Source: Daejeonella sp.
Lineage (GTDB): Bacteria; Bacteroidota; Bacteroidia; Sphingobacteriales; Sphingobacteriaceae
Direction: 5' to 3'
DNA: 40,929 nucleotides
NCBI GenBank assembly: GCA_030831705.1
Contig: JAURKO010000240.1
Span: forward strand, 1 to 40,929
Shown here: piece by piece, positions 8,890-18,060 of the stretch
Layout of the letters: the number at the start of each line of letters is the position of its first letter
How positions within the stretch are numbered: the stretch's first letter is position 1
Translations under genes and position numbers: made by a program
Notes under the pieces: model-generated
Seen by the model: the letters and a program-made list of their open reading frames with translations, nothing else
Told to the model about the DNA's origin: nothing
Databases searched by the model: none

Positions 8890-10317
8890 ATGAGCACATT
8901 AGCTATTTTATTGTTTAGTCTTACTGAATTGGCAGGGAGCTTCCATCCTCTTTTTGTACACCTACCAATCGGGATATTACTGCTTGCAGCCTTATTTCAA
9001 TTATTGTCCCAAAAGGAAAAATATCAGTCGCTGAGTTCAGCTGTTGATATTTCTTTGTTCTTGGGGATGTGCAGTGCAATTGCCTCCTGCATTAGTGGAT
9101 ACCTGCTTTCAGGTTCTGGTGATTATGATGAAAATCTTGTTTTTAATCATCAATGGTCAGGAATTGCCCTCGCGATAATTTCAATTTTTGCATGGTATTT
9201 GAACAGAAAGGGTAGACAAATTACTTGGATTACTATTCTAATGGTATTATTGATTGTGCTCACCGGACATTTGGGTGGTTCCATAACGCATGGCTCTGAT
9301 TACCTGAGTAGGGCATTCTCTACCTCGAAAACAGAACAAAGCGAAGAGAAAAGGAAGCCAATTCCAAACGTTCAGCAGGCTCTTGCTTATCAGGATGTTA
9401 TCAAGCCAATTCTTATTTCCAAATGTTATAAATGTCACGGACCAAATAAGCAGAAGGGAAAGCTTAGATTGGATATGCCTGATTTTATTTTAAAAGGAGG
9501 AAAGGGGGGCAAAGCAATCATTGCCGGAAATACTGATGAAAGCGAATTGATCAAACGAATCTTATTGTCAAAAGATAGTGATGATCATATGCCACCTATC
9601 GAACAACCACAGCTTACAAAAACTGAGCTAGATCTGATTCATTGGTGGGTTAGTAGCGGAGCTGATTTTGACAAAAAAGTAGCCGACCTTGTCCAGCCCG
9701 AAAAGATTAAACCTGTACTTTTATCACTGCAGTCTGAAGAAAAACTTGAAAAAGAATTGGTATCTGATATTCCTGAAAAAGAGGTAGAACAGGCAGATAC
9801 AAAAGTTGTTCAGGAGCTGCTCGCTCGCGGAGTTGCGGTAATACCTGTTGCGTTAAATAGTAACTACCTTTCTATCAATTTCGTTGCTTTAGATTCGATC
9901 ACTGATAGTGATCTGCAATTATTGCAGTCATTAAGTAAGCAGATAATTTGGTTAAAAATTGGGGATACTAATCTGGATAATGATAAGCTTAAATCCCTTT
10001 TGAAATTAACCTCACTTTCCCGTCTGTCAATTGAAAGAACTGCGGTAAACGATACAGGTATTGCAATGCTGACAAGTTTGCCAAATCTAACCTATCTAAA
10101 CCTTGTTGGAACAACTGTGACAGTAAATGGGCTGATGCAGTTAAAATCATTGAAAGAACTCAGGCAAATTTTTCTTTATCAAACTTCAATTTCTGGTCAA
10201 GAATTCAGTCAACTTAATAAAATTTTCCCCAAAGCCGTTATTGATACCGGGGGATATAAACTAAAATTTCTTGAAAGCGATACAGTGGAGCTAAAATCTG
10301 CAAGAGTTAAGTTATAG
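8890..10317 (+). CDS. DUF2231-like membrane domain + planctomycete-type cytochrome c + C-terminal leucine-rich repeats
   Basis: HPLFVHLPIGILLLAALF (DUF2231-like), several TM helices, CYKCHGPNKQKGKLRLD haem motif, then LRR-like LTSLSRLSIERTAVNDTGIAMLTSLPNLTYLNLVGTTVT. Confidence 0.85.
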   Translation: MSTLAILLFSLTELAGSFHPLFVHLPIGILLLAALFQLLSQKEKYQSLSSAVDISLFLGMCSAIASCISGYLLSGSGDYDENLVFNHQWSGIALAIISIFAWYLNRKGRQITWITILMVLLIVLTGHLGGSITHGSDYLSRAFSTSKTEQSEEKRKPIPNVQQALAYQDVIKPILISKCYKCHGPNKQKGKLRLDMPDFILKGGKGGKAIIAGNTDESELIKRILLSKDSDDHMPPIEQPQLTKTELDLIHWWVSSGADFDKKVADLVQPEKIKPVLLSLQSEEKLEKELVSDIPEKEVEQADTKVVQELLARGVAVIPVALNSNYLSINFVALDSITDSDLQLLQSLSKQIIWLKIGDTNLDNDKLKSLLKLTSLSRLSIERTAVNDTGIAMLTSLPNLTYLNLVGTTVTVNGLMQLKSLKELRQIFLYQTSISGQEFSQLNKIFPKAVIDTGGYKLKFLESDTVELKSARVKL

Positions 10318-10410
10318 GTTTTTTTGAAGCTTAACGAAAATTTAACACTCATCTTAATATTAAGCTGCATCTTTAAATGAAGGTTTTTATATTATATAAA
10401 TACACAGGTT

Positions 10411-11253
10411 ATGGAAAAAAGTATAAACAGACAGACCCGTAGAAGTTTTATTCAGCAGATTTCTTTTGCATCGGCTTTATTGCTAAGTGGTAGAATTACC
10501 GATCTTTCTGCAGCGGAAGTTTATGACTTAAAAGCAAAAGTTAAACTGAGATTCGTACTAGCATCCGACTTTCATTATGGGCAGCCCAACACGGCATTCG
10601 ACGAGATGACGGATAAAGTGATTAATCAGATTAATTTGTTTAATAAGAGTAATCGAATTGATTTTTGCGTACTCAATGGTGACATCATTCATAATGAAGA
10701 GAACCTTTTACCATTAGTCAAGAAAAAAACCGATAACCTGCAGGTGCCTTATTATGTTGTTCGGGGAAACCATGATATGGTGACTGATGAATTATGGAAT
10801 GAGGTGTGGAAAATGCCATTGAATCATAGTTTTGAAGCTAAAGGCTCGGCATTCATACTGGCAGATACGTCAAATGTGCAGGGTACATATGTTTCACCAG
10901 ATTTACAATGGTTAAAAGAGAGGCTTGAACAATATAAAAGTAAAAAGAATGTATTTCTAGTGCTGCATATTCCGCAGGCTAAATGGACTGAGCATGCGAT
11001 TGATACCCCTGATTTTTTTGAATTAATTCATAAGTATCCAAATGTCAGAGCAGGATTTCATGGTCATGTACATGATCAGGATGGGGTGTTCATGGCGAGA
11101 AATATCCCTTTCTTATTTGATTCACATGTTGGAGGAAGTTGGGGAACACCCTACAGAGGATTTAGAGTAGTGGAGTTATTGAATGATGGTACTTTGGTTA
11201 CCTACATGATGAACCCTACTGAAAAACTTACTGAGCTCAAATATATGGCATAA
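10411..11253 (+). CDS. Calcineurin-like metallophosphoesterase with Tat signal
   Basis: RQTRRSFIQQISFASALLLSG twin-arginine signal; metallophosphoesterase motifs ASDFHYG, LNGDII, VRGNHD, GHVHDQD. Confidence 0.87.
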   Translation: MEKSINRQTRRSFIQQISFASALLLSGRITDLSAAEVYDLKAKVKLRFVLASDFHYGQPNTAFDEMTDKVINQINLFNKSNRIDFCVLNGDIIHNEENLLPLVKKKTDNLQVPYYVVRGNHDMVTDELWNEVWKMPLNHSFEAKGSAFILADTSNVQGTYVSPDLQWLKERLEQYKSKKNVFLVLHIPQAKWTEHAIDTPDFFELIHKYPNVRAGFHGHVHDQDGVFMARNIPFLFDSHVGGSWGTPYRGFRVVELLNDGTLVTYMMNPTEKLTELKYMA

Positions 11254-11261
11254 AATAATTC

Positions 11262-11452
11262 ACCTGGGGTTAACGGCCTCAGATGGATAATACGGCTGGA
11301 CGGGGCTGCCCATCCCAATGAAAAACTACACCTAGTAAAATAAACCTTACCGTAGGAGGTAGCTTCCGGCTATTGATAATTTGATCTATATCGCGATTTC
11401 TTACCGGAACTAACCCGGAGGAAAGGACTGAACTAACCTATAAAACGCAGGT
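11262..11452. ncRNA. Candidate structured RNA of unknown family (strand uncertain; minus slightly favoured)
   Basis: Nested and adjacent complementary segments between two convergent genes: ACCTG 11262-11266/CAGGT 11448-11452; GGTTA 11268-11272/TAACC 11434-11438; GATGG 11282-11286/CCATC 11310-11314; CTAC 11326-11329/GTAG 11359-11362 with inner CCTA/TAGG and GTAA/TTAC; TTCCGG 11364-11369/CCGGAA 11404-11409. Minus-strand upstream sequence has a near-consensus TATATTTTG and the 3' flank is T-rich. Not folded computationally. Confidence 0.5.
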
Positions 11453-11542
11453 ATTGATTTCCAAAATATAATATTGTTATTGAAAAGCTTTATCTGGATA
11501 AATTAATGACATTATTTTACCGTTCTTAAAGTGAAACTCAGG

Positions 11543-13630
11543 TTATAAAGTAAGTTTAATACCACCAAAGAAATTTCGCCTTGACGCAGCATTGAAGAAT
11601 CTACCTCCAAATGCATTAATATCATTTCCAAGGCTGTAGGTTTCATTTAAGAGGTTGTCAATACCTACATAAAATTCAAGAACTGGTTTTCCAGGTTTTG
11701 AACCTCTCCAGCCTGCCTTAAAATGTACAAGGTCAAAACTTTCGGCATACACACTATTGGCATCATTTAGAGGAATTTTTGAGGTATAATTGTGTTGAAC
11801 GAACAAGAAAAAGTTCTTTTGAAACCTAAAATCCAATCCGCTAACTACCACACTTCTAGGAGTACCTGTTAAGCGGTTCCCTGAAAAGTTAGTGCGGCCA
11901 TTTTGGTAATCCCTGAAAAAATATCTGCTTAGAGTAAAGCTGTTTTGAATTTGAAGTCCGCTTAAAATTCCTTTTGAACCCGGCTCGATAAGCCAATAAC
12001 TGCTTTGCGTTTCTAGTCCGGTTTGTCTGGTTCCACCGGCATTTAAATAAAATTCGGTGTCATCTGCGTTTACACGACGAACAATTGCATTTTGAAGACG
12101 GTATTGAAAAATAGAGGCATCCATCCAAAGACGATCATTGTTATTTCGTAAACGGAATCCAGCTTCATAGTTCCATCCAGTTTCAGATTCTAGCGTGTTA
12201 TTGATCTTATTGTCAGAAGCCCTTACTTCGGCAATGGTAGGAGGAGAATAACCTCTGCTAATGGAAGAACGTAGTGCAAGAAGATCTGAAATCTGGTACG
12301 ATAGAGCGAATCGTGGCATAAGTTCAGGATCGAAATTACGTTCAAAGCTTGAAGTATTTGCACTGAAATCTTTAGAAAACTGATATTTGTAATAGTTTAG
12401 ACTGGCGGCAACTTCTGCCGTAAGTTTTTCTCCGATATTTGCAGAAAATCGCGTAAAGTAGAAAAATTGACGTGAAAGGATATCGTCCTGAGCCTGCAAG
12501 GTGCCACGGACTCCTCTGAGATTATTGTAATTGGCAATATCAGCGCTTGTACTCTGCAATTCAAGTCCGGCATTCCATTTCCAGTCTACCGCATTTTCTT
12601 TATTGCCTGATAATTCAAGATAAGTTCTGATTCCACCTGTATATTCATCACGAATCTCATAATTGGTAATGAAGGGGTTCATGTAATCCGTCTTAGAACC
12701 ATAAACCGCAAAAACATGCCTTAAGTTACCTGCAATCTTTGCATCGTTAACAACACCCCCATATAATGTTTCATTTTCAATTCGTGCTTTTTGTGCAACC
12801 GGGCCGGCTACCGTAAGAGTGGAAGGCCTGGCAGCCTGTGGATTTGCAGTATATTGAGCCAAAGTCAAACCGCCTGGTGTATTATATTTCAGGTCGGAGT
12901 AAAAGGCAAGTACCCGAAGCTGGCTCTCTTTGGCATAATTCACTCGGTACATGAGCTGCGCATAATGGCGGCTCATGGCACTATGTTCCCGGTAACCATC
13001 CGATCTCTGATATGAATGGTTAATGTTCAGATATTGATTTTTGAACTTTTTTTGAACGGCTAACTTTTCATGAAACAATCCATAAGAACCGCTACTTATA
13101 CCTGCCGAAGCCCAGGTACTGTCGGCATTTTTGTCGATAGGGTTTATCAGTACAACTCCACCGGAGTTTGCCCCAAACAGACTGCCATCTGGTCCTTTCA
13201 GAACCTCAATATTATTTATACTATTTACATCTATTAAGTTCAAATAGGTATTTCCTCCTGCATCTGTTAATGGTAATTCATCCAGATACATCTTTACATT
13301 CCTAACTCCAAAAGGTGATCTGAGCGAGCTTCCCCGAATAGAAAGACGGTAACTTCCGGGAGATCTTTCTTCCATCCTGATTCCAGGTACAGCATTAAGC
13401 GCAGGTAACATGGTGATTCCGGGTTGATCTCTCAATTGTTTGTTACTAATCAAACTTACAGAAGAAGGAACTTTTAATATTGGTTGTTCTGATAGGTATG
13501 CTCTGATAACGATTTCTTTAACTTTCTGAACCGAATCTACTTTACCCTGAGCAAAGCCATCACTCACTATTAATGAGAGTAATAAACATAATTTGATTCT
13601 AATGCTGTTAAAGTTTCTGTTAATTTCCAT
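11543..13630 (-). CDS. TonB-dependent outer-membrane receptor
   Basis: Signal peptide; plug domain (VPSSVSLISNKQLRDQPGITMLPALNAVPGIRMEERSPGSYRLSIRGSSLRSPFGVRNVKMYLDELPLTDAGG...NIEVLKGPDGSLFGANSGGVVLI); C-terminal beta-barrel ending in RRNFFGGIKLTL. Confidence 0.93.
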   Translation of the reverse strand: MEINRNFNSIRIKLCLLLSLIVSDGFAQGKVDSVQKVKEIVIRAYLSEQPILKVPSSVSLISNKQLRDQPGITMLPALNAVPGIRMEERSPGSYRLSIRGSSLRSPFGVRNVKMYLDELPLTDAGGNTYLNLIDVNSINNIEVLKGPDGSLFGANSGGVVLINPIDKNADSTWASAGISSGSYGLFHEKLAVQKKFKNQYLNINHSYQRSDGYREHSAMSRHYAQLMYRVNYAKESQLRVLAFYSDLKYNTPGGLTLAQYTANPQAARPSTLTVAGPVAQKARIENETLYGGVVNDAKIAGNLRHVFAVYGSKTDYMNPFITNYEIRDEYTGGIRTYLELSGNKENAVDWKWNAGLELQSTSADIANYNNLRGVRGTLQAQDDILSRQFFYFTRFSANIGEKLTAEVAASLNYYKYQFSKDFSANTSSFERNFDPELMPRFALSYQISDLLALRSSISRGYSPPTIAEVRASDNKINNTLESETGWNYEAGFRLRNNNDRLWMDASIFQYRLQNAIVRRVNADDTEFYLNAGGTRQTGLETQSSYWLIEPGSKGILSGLQIQNSFTLSRYFFRDYQNGRTNFSGNRLTGTPRSVVVSGLDFRFQKNFFLFVQHNYTSKIPLNDANSVYAESFDLVHFKAGWRGSKPGKPVLEFYVGIDNLLNETYSLGNDINAFGGRFFNAASRRNFFGGIKLTL

Positions 13631-13783
13631 TTATTATTTTTAGCTAGTTCTTAGTTTTATAGCCGCGTCTAATTTATTAAAACTTCCATTCGCTTTTTCT
13701 CACAAAACCATGTATGTCCATAATATGGATGTAAAATTTTTGAGTGAATTGACACACTTTTTTGAATCCTTGTTCAATGAAAA

Positions 13784-13812
13784 AACCATCCAGGTTTTGG
13801 ATGGTTTTAATA
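13784..13812 (-). terminator. Rho-independent-type terminator after dnaJ
   Basis: Minus strand reads AAAACCATCCAAAACCTGGATGGTTTTTT: AACCATCC/GGATGGTT stem followed by a T run, about 30 bp beyond the dnaJ stop. Confidence 0.85.
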
Positions 13813-13843
13813 GACAATATATTTATAAGACGATATTGTTTTT

Positions 13844-15013
13844 TTATTCGAAATATTCTTTCATTTTATCGAAAAAGCTCTTTTCATTTTTACCTGGCTG
13901 GGGTTTAAAGTTTGGAGACTCTCTAAGCCGATCAAGTATTTCATGCTCATCTTTAGATAATGCTTTCGGGGTCCAGATGTTGACATAAATCAGCTGATCG
14001 CCTTTATGATATGAGTTTACTTCTGGAATACCTTTTCCTTTGAGACGGAGTATTTTACCGCCCTGAGTACCCGGTTCAATCTTAATTTTTGCTTTACCAT
14101 CAATGGTTGGAACTTCAACGCTTGCTCCGATAGTAGCATCAATAAAGCTGATGTGAAGGTCATAAATAACATTATTTCCCTCCCGTTTTAATGAATCATG
14201 AGGTGTTTCTTCAATTAATATAATCAGATCTCCTGGAATACCTCCCCTTGGGGCCGCATTTCCTTTACCACTCATTGACAACTGCATTCCTTCACTTACT
14301 CCTGCAGGAATATTGATGCTAATAGTTTCTTCACCCCTGCTGAGCCCATCACCATTGCAGACTGTACATTTTGAGGTAATTTGTGTCCCTTCTCCATTAC
14401 AAGTAGGGCAGGTGCTTGTTGTTTGCATCTGACCTAAAATGGTATTGGTAACCCTTCTTACTGCTCCGCTTCCATTACAGGTACTGCAGGTATTAAATGA
14501 GGATTTATCTTTCGCGCCACTACCATCACACGTATCGCAAACAATTTGTTTGTTAACTTTTACTTTTTTCTCAACGCCTTTAGCTATCTCTTCAAGACTT
14601 AATTTAACCTTAATTCTAAGGTTGCTACCTCTGGAAGTACGACGTCCGCCTCTGGTCTGTTGCTGTCCGCCAAAAAAACTATCAAACGGACTGCCACCAC
14701 CACCGCCACCAAAGATGTCTCCAAACTGACTGAAGATGTCTTCCATGTTCATGTGACCACCACCGTATCCGCCGCCATTCGGACTTGATGCTCCTCCTGC
14801 ATGACCAAATTGGTCATATCTTTTTTTCTTTTCAGGGTTGCTCAATACCTCGTAAGCCTCGGCCGCTTCTTTGAAATTCTCTTCTGAAGCTTTATCTCCC
14901 GGATTTTTATCCGGATGATATTTAATTGCCATTTTCCGATAAGCTTTTTTTATCTCTTCGGCGCTTGAACTGCGTGTGACACCAAGAATGTCGTAATAAT
15001 CTCTTTTAGCCAT
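13844..15013 (-). CDS. dnaJ: Chaperone DnaJ
   Basis: J domain [12 protein letters not shown]...HPDKNPGD, Gly-rich region, four CxxCxGxG zinc-finger repeats, C-terminal substrate-binding domain. Confidence 0.98.
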   Translation of the reverse strand: MAKRDYYDILGVTRSSSAEEIKKAYRKMAIKYHPDKNPGDKASEENFKEAAEAYEVLSNPEKKKRYDQFGHAGGASSPNGGGYGGGHMNMEDIFSQFGDIFGGGGGGSPFDSFFGGQQQTRGGRRTSRGSNLRIKVKLSLEEIAKGVEKKVKVNKQIVCDTCDGSGAKDKSSFNTCSTCNGSGAVRRVTNTILGQMQTTSTCPTCNGEGTQITSKCTVCNGDGLSRGEETISINIPAGVSEGMQLSMSGKGNAAPRGGIPGDLIILIEETPHDSLKREGNNVIYDLHISFIDATIGASVEVPTIDGKAKIKIEPGTQGGKILRLKGKGIPEVNSYHKGDQLIYVNIWTPKALSKDEHEILDRLRESPNFKPQPGKNEKSFFDKMKEYFE

Positions 15014-15024
15014 TTTTATAAATC

Positions 15025-15059
15025 AACAATATGCATATTGTTTAATTGCCTAGGTAATT
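15025..15059. promoter_or_regulatory. Two adjacent palindromes between grpE and dnaJ
   Basis: AACAATATGCATATTGTT (15025-15042) is a perfect 18-bp palindrome; AATTGCCTAGGTAATT (15044-15059) is palindromic except one pair. Confidence 0.45.
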
Positions 15060-15085
15060 CTGATTTTAATATACTTACTTGTTAT

Positions 15086-15715
15086 TTATGCACCAATAAT
15101 AACTTTTGCAAAGCGAATCACTTTATCATTAAGCAAATAACCTTTTTCTAATTCATCTAGTATCTTACCCTTTAAATCTGAAGAGGGTGCAGGAATACTG
15201 GTTATACCCTCATGAAGATCTGCATCAAACTCTTTCCCGATTGATTCCATTTCTTTCAAGCCTTTTTGGGTAAGAATACTTTTTAATTTATGTTGAACAA
15301 GTGTAACTCCTTCTTTTACTGACAGTATATCTGTTGCAGTTTCTATTGATTTTTGAGCTCTTTCAAAATCGTCAAGTACAGTTAAAAGGTCAGATATGAC
15401 ATCTTTTCCTGCTATCTGCAATAATTCTAATCGCTCTTTACTGGTACGGCGCTTAAAATTGTCAAATTCTGCATATAAACGGAGGTATTTATTATTCCAT
15501 TCTGTCGCTTCTGCCTTTAATTTATCTTCTGCTGAAATTTGGGATTCTGCATTTTCTGAAGATAAATTTTCTGATTCTTCTTCTAAATTGCCTGAAACTT
15601 CATTTTTATTGATCTCATTTTCATCAAGCATGTCGTTTTGCTCAGTATTTTCAGGAGTTTGATTCACTTCCATTTTGTTCTTCTTCTTTTTATTCAACAT
15701 TTCTGAAAAATTCAT
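15086..15715 (-). CDS. grpE: Nucleotide exchange factor GrpE
   Basis: Acidic N-terminus, coiled coil with RLYAEFDNFKRRTSKER and C-terminal beta domain; upstream of dnaJ on the same strand. Confidence 0.96.
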   Translation of the reverse strand: MNFSEMLNKKKKNKMEVNQTPENTEQNDMLDENEINKNEVSGNLEEESENLSSENAESQISAEDKLKAEATEWNNKYLRLYAEFDNFKRRTSKERLELLQIAGKDVISDLLTVLDDFERAQKSIETATDILSVKEGVTLVQHKLKSILTQKGLKEMESIGKEFDADLHEGITSIPAPSSDLKGKILDELEKGYLLNDKVIRFAKVIIGA

Positions 15716-15739
15716 ATTGATTCATGGCAATTTTTTTGC

Positions 15740-15747
15740 CAAAGATA
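15740..15747 (-). promoter_or_regulatory. Bacteroidota-type -7 box TATCTTTG upstream of grpE
   Basis: Minus strand TATCTTTG matches TAnnTTTG exactly, 25 bp upstream of the grpE start; no clear -33 element recognised. Confidence 0.5.
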
Positions 15748-15881
15748 AAATCAGTCAAGCTGTCAGTGTTTTCAGAAATAAAGGATAAAAGAGCCAGAAT
15801 CAAAGACTGTTTAAAGGCAATATAAATTAGGATTAACAGAGCTTATTAAAAATGTGGAATTAGTAGGCTAATTATCTTTTC

Positions 15882-16562
15882 CTATATTTTCACATCTTCA
15901 TGAACTAGCCCAGCTTCACATTTAATTATTCTGGATGGAAAGGTTCTGATAATATGATAATCGTGAGAAGCCATTAATACTGCGGTTCCCGATTGACTGA
16001 TTTGCTTCAATAGCGTAACAATTTCTTCAGATGTTTCAGGGTCAAGATTTCCTGTTGGTTCATCAGCAAGTATCAATTCAGGATCATTCAATAGTGCTCT
16101 GGCAATTACAACACGTTGCTGCTCCCCTCCAGATAATTCATGTGGCATCTTTTTGACTTTTGAACGTAAGCCAACCTTCTCCAAAACGTCGAGTAAACGT
16201 TCAGAAATTAATTTTTGATCCTTCCATCCAGTGGCTTTCATTACGAATTCCAGATTTTGTTCAATGCTGCGATCGGTCAGTAACTGAAAGTCCTGGAACA
16301 CAATTCCAAGCTTACGACGAAGAAAAGGTATCTCTTTTTCACTTAGTTTTTTAAGGTCAAAACCTGCAACAAGTCCATTTCCATTTGAAATATGCAGATC
16401 ACCATAGATAATTTTTAATAAACTACTTTTCCCGGAACCGGTTTGTCCGATCAAAAAAACAAACTCACCCGGATTGATCTGTAGATTTACATTACTCAGT
16501 ACCAGATGATTCTGCTGGTAAACATCTATACCTTCTAATTTTATAACGGAGTTTCCGATCAT
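15882..16562 (-). CDS. FtsE-like ABC ATP-binding protein
   Basis: Walker [44 protein letters not shown], FtsE/LolD-like; no FtsX-like permease adjacent. Confidence 0.85.
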   Translation of the reverse strand: MIGNSVIKLEGIDVYQQNHLVLSNVNLQINPGEFVFLIGQTGSGKSSLLKIIYGDLHISNGNGLVAGFDLKKLSEKEIPFLRRKLGIVFQDFQLLTDRSIEQNLEFVMKATGWKDQKLISERLLDVLEKVGLRSKVKKMPHELSGGEQQRVVIARALLNDPELILADEPTGNLDPETSEEIVTLLKQISQSGTAVLMASHDYHIIRTFPSRIIKCEAGLVHEDVKI

Positions 16563-16762
16563 AATTCTAATTTTAAAATTTGCCCGAAAGGGAGGTCTTT
16601 AATTTTATCCATAATGTAATCTGCCTTCTCTGAAAGTCCAACCTTTTCCAATGCTTTTTCAGGCCGGTCTACCCGAAAATACGCCAGAAGTGTGAATTTC
16701 TCATCACGTAATTGAACATAATCCGGGATTTTAGCTCCCCCTTTTACTTTAATCACATACAT
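16559..16762 (-). CDS. Small conserved-looking protein, translationally coupled to the FtsE-like gene
   Basis: From ATG 16762: [67 protein letters not shown]; its stop overlaps the next start as ATGA. Supplied ORF start at 16771 is TTG. Confidence 0.7.
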   Translation of the reverse strand: MYVIKVKGGAKIPDYVQLRDEKFTLLAYFRVDRPEKALEKVGLSEKADYIMDKIKDLPFGQILKLEL

Positions 16763-16791
16763 TGGTATCAAAGTTAATTATTTACATTTAG

Positions 16792-16819
16792 TATCAAGTA
16801 TCAAGAGTCAAGAATCAAG
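16792..16819. repeat. Heptad array TATCAAG|TATCAAG|AGTCAAG|AATCAAG
   Basis: Four in-register 7-mers read directly. Confidence 0.65.
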
Positions 16820-16880
16820 ACTGAATTCAGGTTCATTTGGTATTTCTTAGACAGAACACGGCGATAAAGTGTAACTCATA

Positions 16881-16929
16881 TCCGACCTCAGACCTCCGAT
16901 AACAGACAACAGGTAACAGACAACACCTA
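16881..16929. repeat. Heptad array TCCGACC|TCAGACC|TCCGATA|ACAGACA|ACAGGTA|ACAGACA|ACACCTA
   Basis: Seven in-register 7-mers, ending one base before the stop codon of the minus-strand acyl-CoA reductase gene (16931-16933). Confidence 0.6.
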
Positions 16930-16930
16930 A

Positions 16931-17956
16931 CTACTCAAGTTCTCTCAAAAACTTCATCGTATCCACACCATCTGCATAATCAAAAAGGCCCGGGCACTGG
17001 CTTTGACCAAATGGTACTGTGCTAAGTGGTAATTTGGAGTTTGAAACGATGCACTGGATCAGATCTTCATTTTTTATTAATTCAAGGCCAACTTCTTCAA
17101 GGCTCTGATATTCTTCGTAATATAATACTGCCAGCGGTGAAACAAAACTTGAATCTTCTTTTAATAATAGAAATCCGTTGTCGAGGTGTTTGTCGAGATT
17201 GACTAAAAATATCGATTTGTTATAATCGTAGTTGTTATTGTATTTGTGATGATCGGCTACGGCTTTAAATTCTTCTATCGATTCAAAAAATGTTTTGAAA
17301 TCATATCCTTTTGGCACATAGATTTTTGAGACGTTCCTGCAGCCTAGACCGAAATAATCAAATATATCATGACCAAGTGCTTTGAGATCTTCCCTGCTCT
17401 CCCGACCGTTTAGTACAGCAACACTGTTTCGGTTTTTACGGATGATATGTGGCACCTTACTGAAATAATAATCAAAATATCTTGAAGTGTTGTTGCTGCC
17501 GGTTGCGATTACCGCATCAAAATCTTTCAGTCTATCAATAAAACTGATCCGACGCTCAAAAGCTGGCTCAATTTCAATTAGTTTTTCCAGTATGTAGGGT
17601 ATAAATTTCTGATCTTGGGAGGATAGTTTAATCAGCGCTTTGTGACCTGATGCCAAAACGCAAAGGATATCATGAAATCCAACAATTGGAATATTGCCTG
17701 CCAGAATTAAACCAATAGAGCGCATCTTTAATTCGGCGTTTCCAGATTCATTTTGTAGCCATTTTTCCAAATCCCTTTTATTCAGCATTCCAGCAATGGC
17801 ACGAACTGCCATTTGTGCACTTTGAGGAGTGAACCAGGCATTATATTGGTGTGCAGCGCTAATCAGTGCACTTAATTGCTCATTTGGCTGTGCCAAGATA
17901 TGGCTTAAAGCCTCAAAAGCTATGATTCGTTGATTACTTGTCAAAATCTTACTCAT
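16931..17956 (-). CDS. Acyl-CoA reductase (LuxC-like)
   Basis: GLILAGNIPIVGFHDILCVLASGHKALIKLSSQD, DAVIATGSNNTSRYFDYYF, GRESREDLKALGHDIFDYFGLGCRNVSKIYVP, typical of LuxC/acyl-CoA reductase. Confidence 0.88.
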   Translation of the reverse strand: MSKILTSNQRIIAFEALSHILAQPNEQLSALISAAHQYNAWFTPQSAQMAVRAIAGMLNKRDLEKWLQNESGNAELKMRSIGLILAGNIPIVGFHDILCVLASGHKALIKLSSQDQKFIPYILEKLIEIEPAFERRISFIDRLKDFDAVIATGSNNTSRYFDYYFSKVPHIIRKNRNSVAVLNGRESREDLKALGHDIFDYFGLGCRNVSKIYVPKGYDFKTFFESIEEFKAVADHHKYNNNYDYNKSIFLVNLDKHLDNGFLLLKEDSSFVSPLAVLYYEEYQSLEEVGLELIKNEDLIQCIVSNSKLPLSTVPFGQSQCPGLFDYADGVDTMKFLRELE

Positions 17957-17980
17957 TCAAATTTTTACTTCAAATAATGT

Positions 17981-17988
17981 TATATTTG
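17981..17988 (+). promoter_or_regulatory. Bacteroidota-type -7 box TATATTTG upstream of the ferredoxin gene
   Basis: Exact TAnnTTTG match, about 70 bp upstream of ATG 18061. Confidence 0.5.
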
Positions 17989-18060
17989 TACCACACTTTA
18001 ATATGAGACTATTCTCTATTGAAGTGCAAAAATAGCTTTACAAATAGACTTTTAGATAAA

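Noticed and set aside
11262-11452. RNase P RNA (GAGGAAAG at 11418-11425), TPP riboswitch (GGATAAUAC-like) or cobalamin riboswitch (GCUGCCC-like) identity
   Set aside because: Only short isolated matches; the conserved blocks of each family are missing and the element is not upstream of a gene. Left as unassigned.
14439-14729. Plus-strand ORF with a proline run ([11 protein letters not shown])
   Set aside because: Antisense to dnaJ; the proline run is the complement of the DnaJ Gly-rich region.
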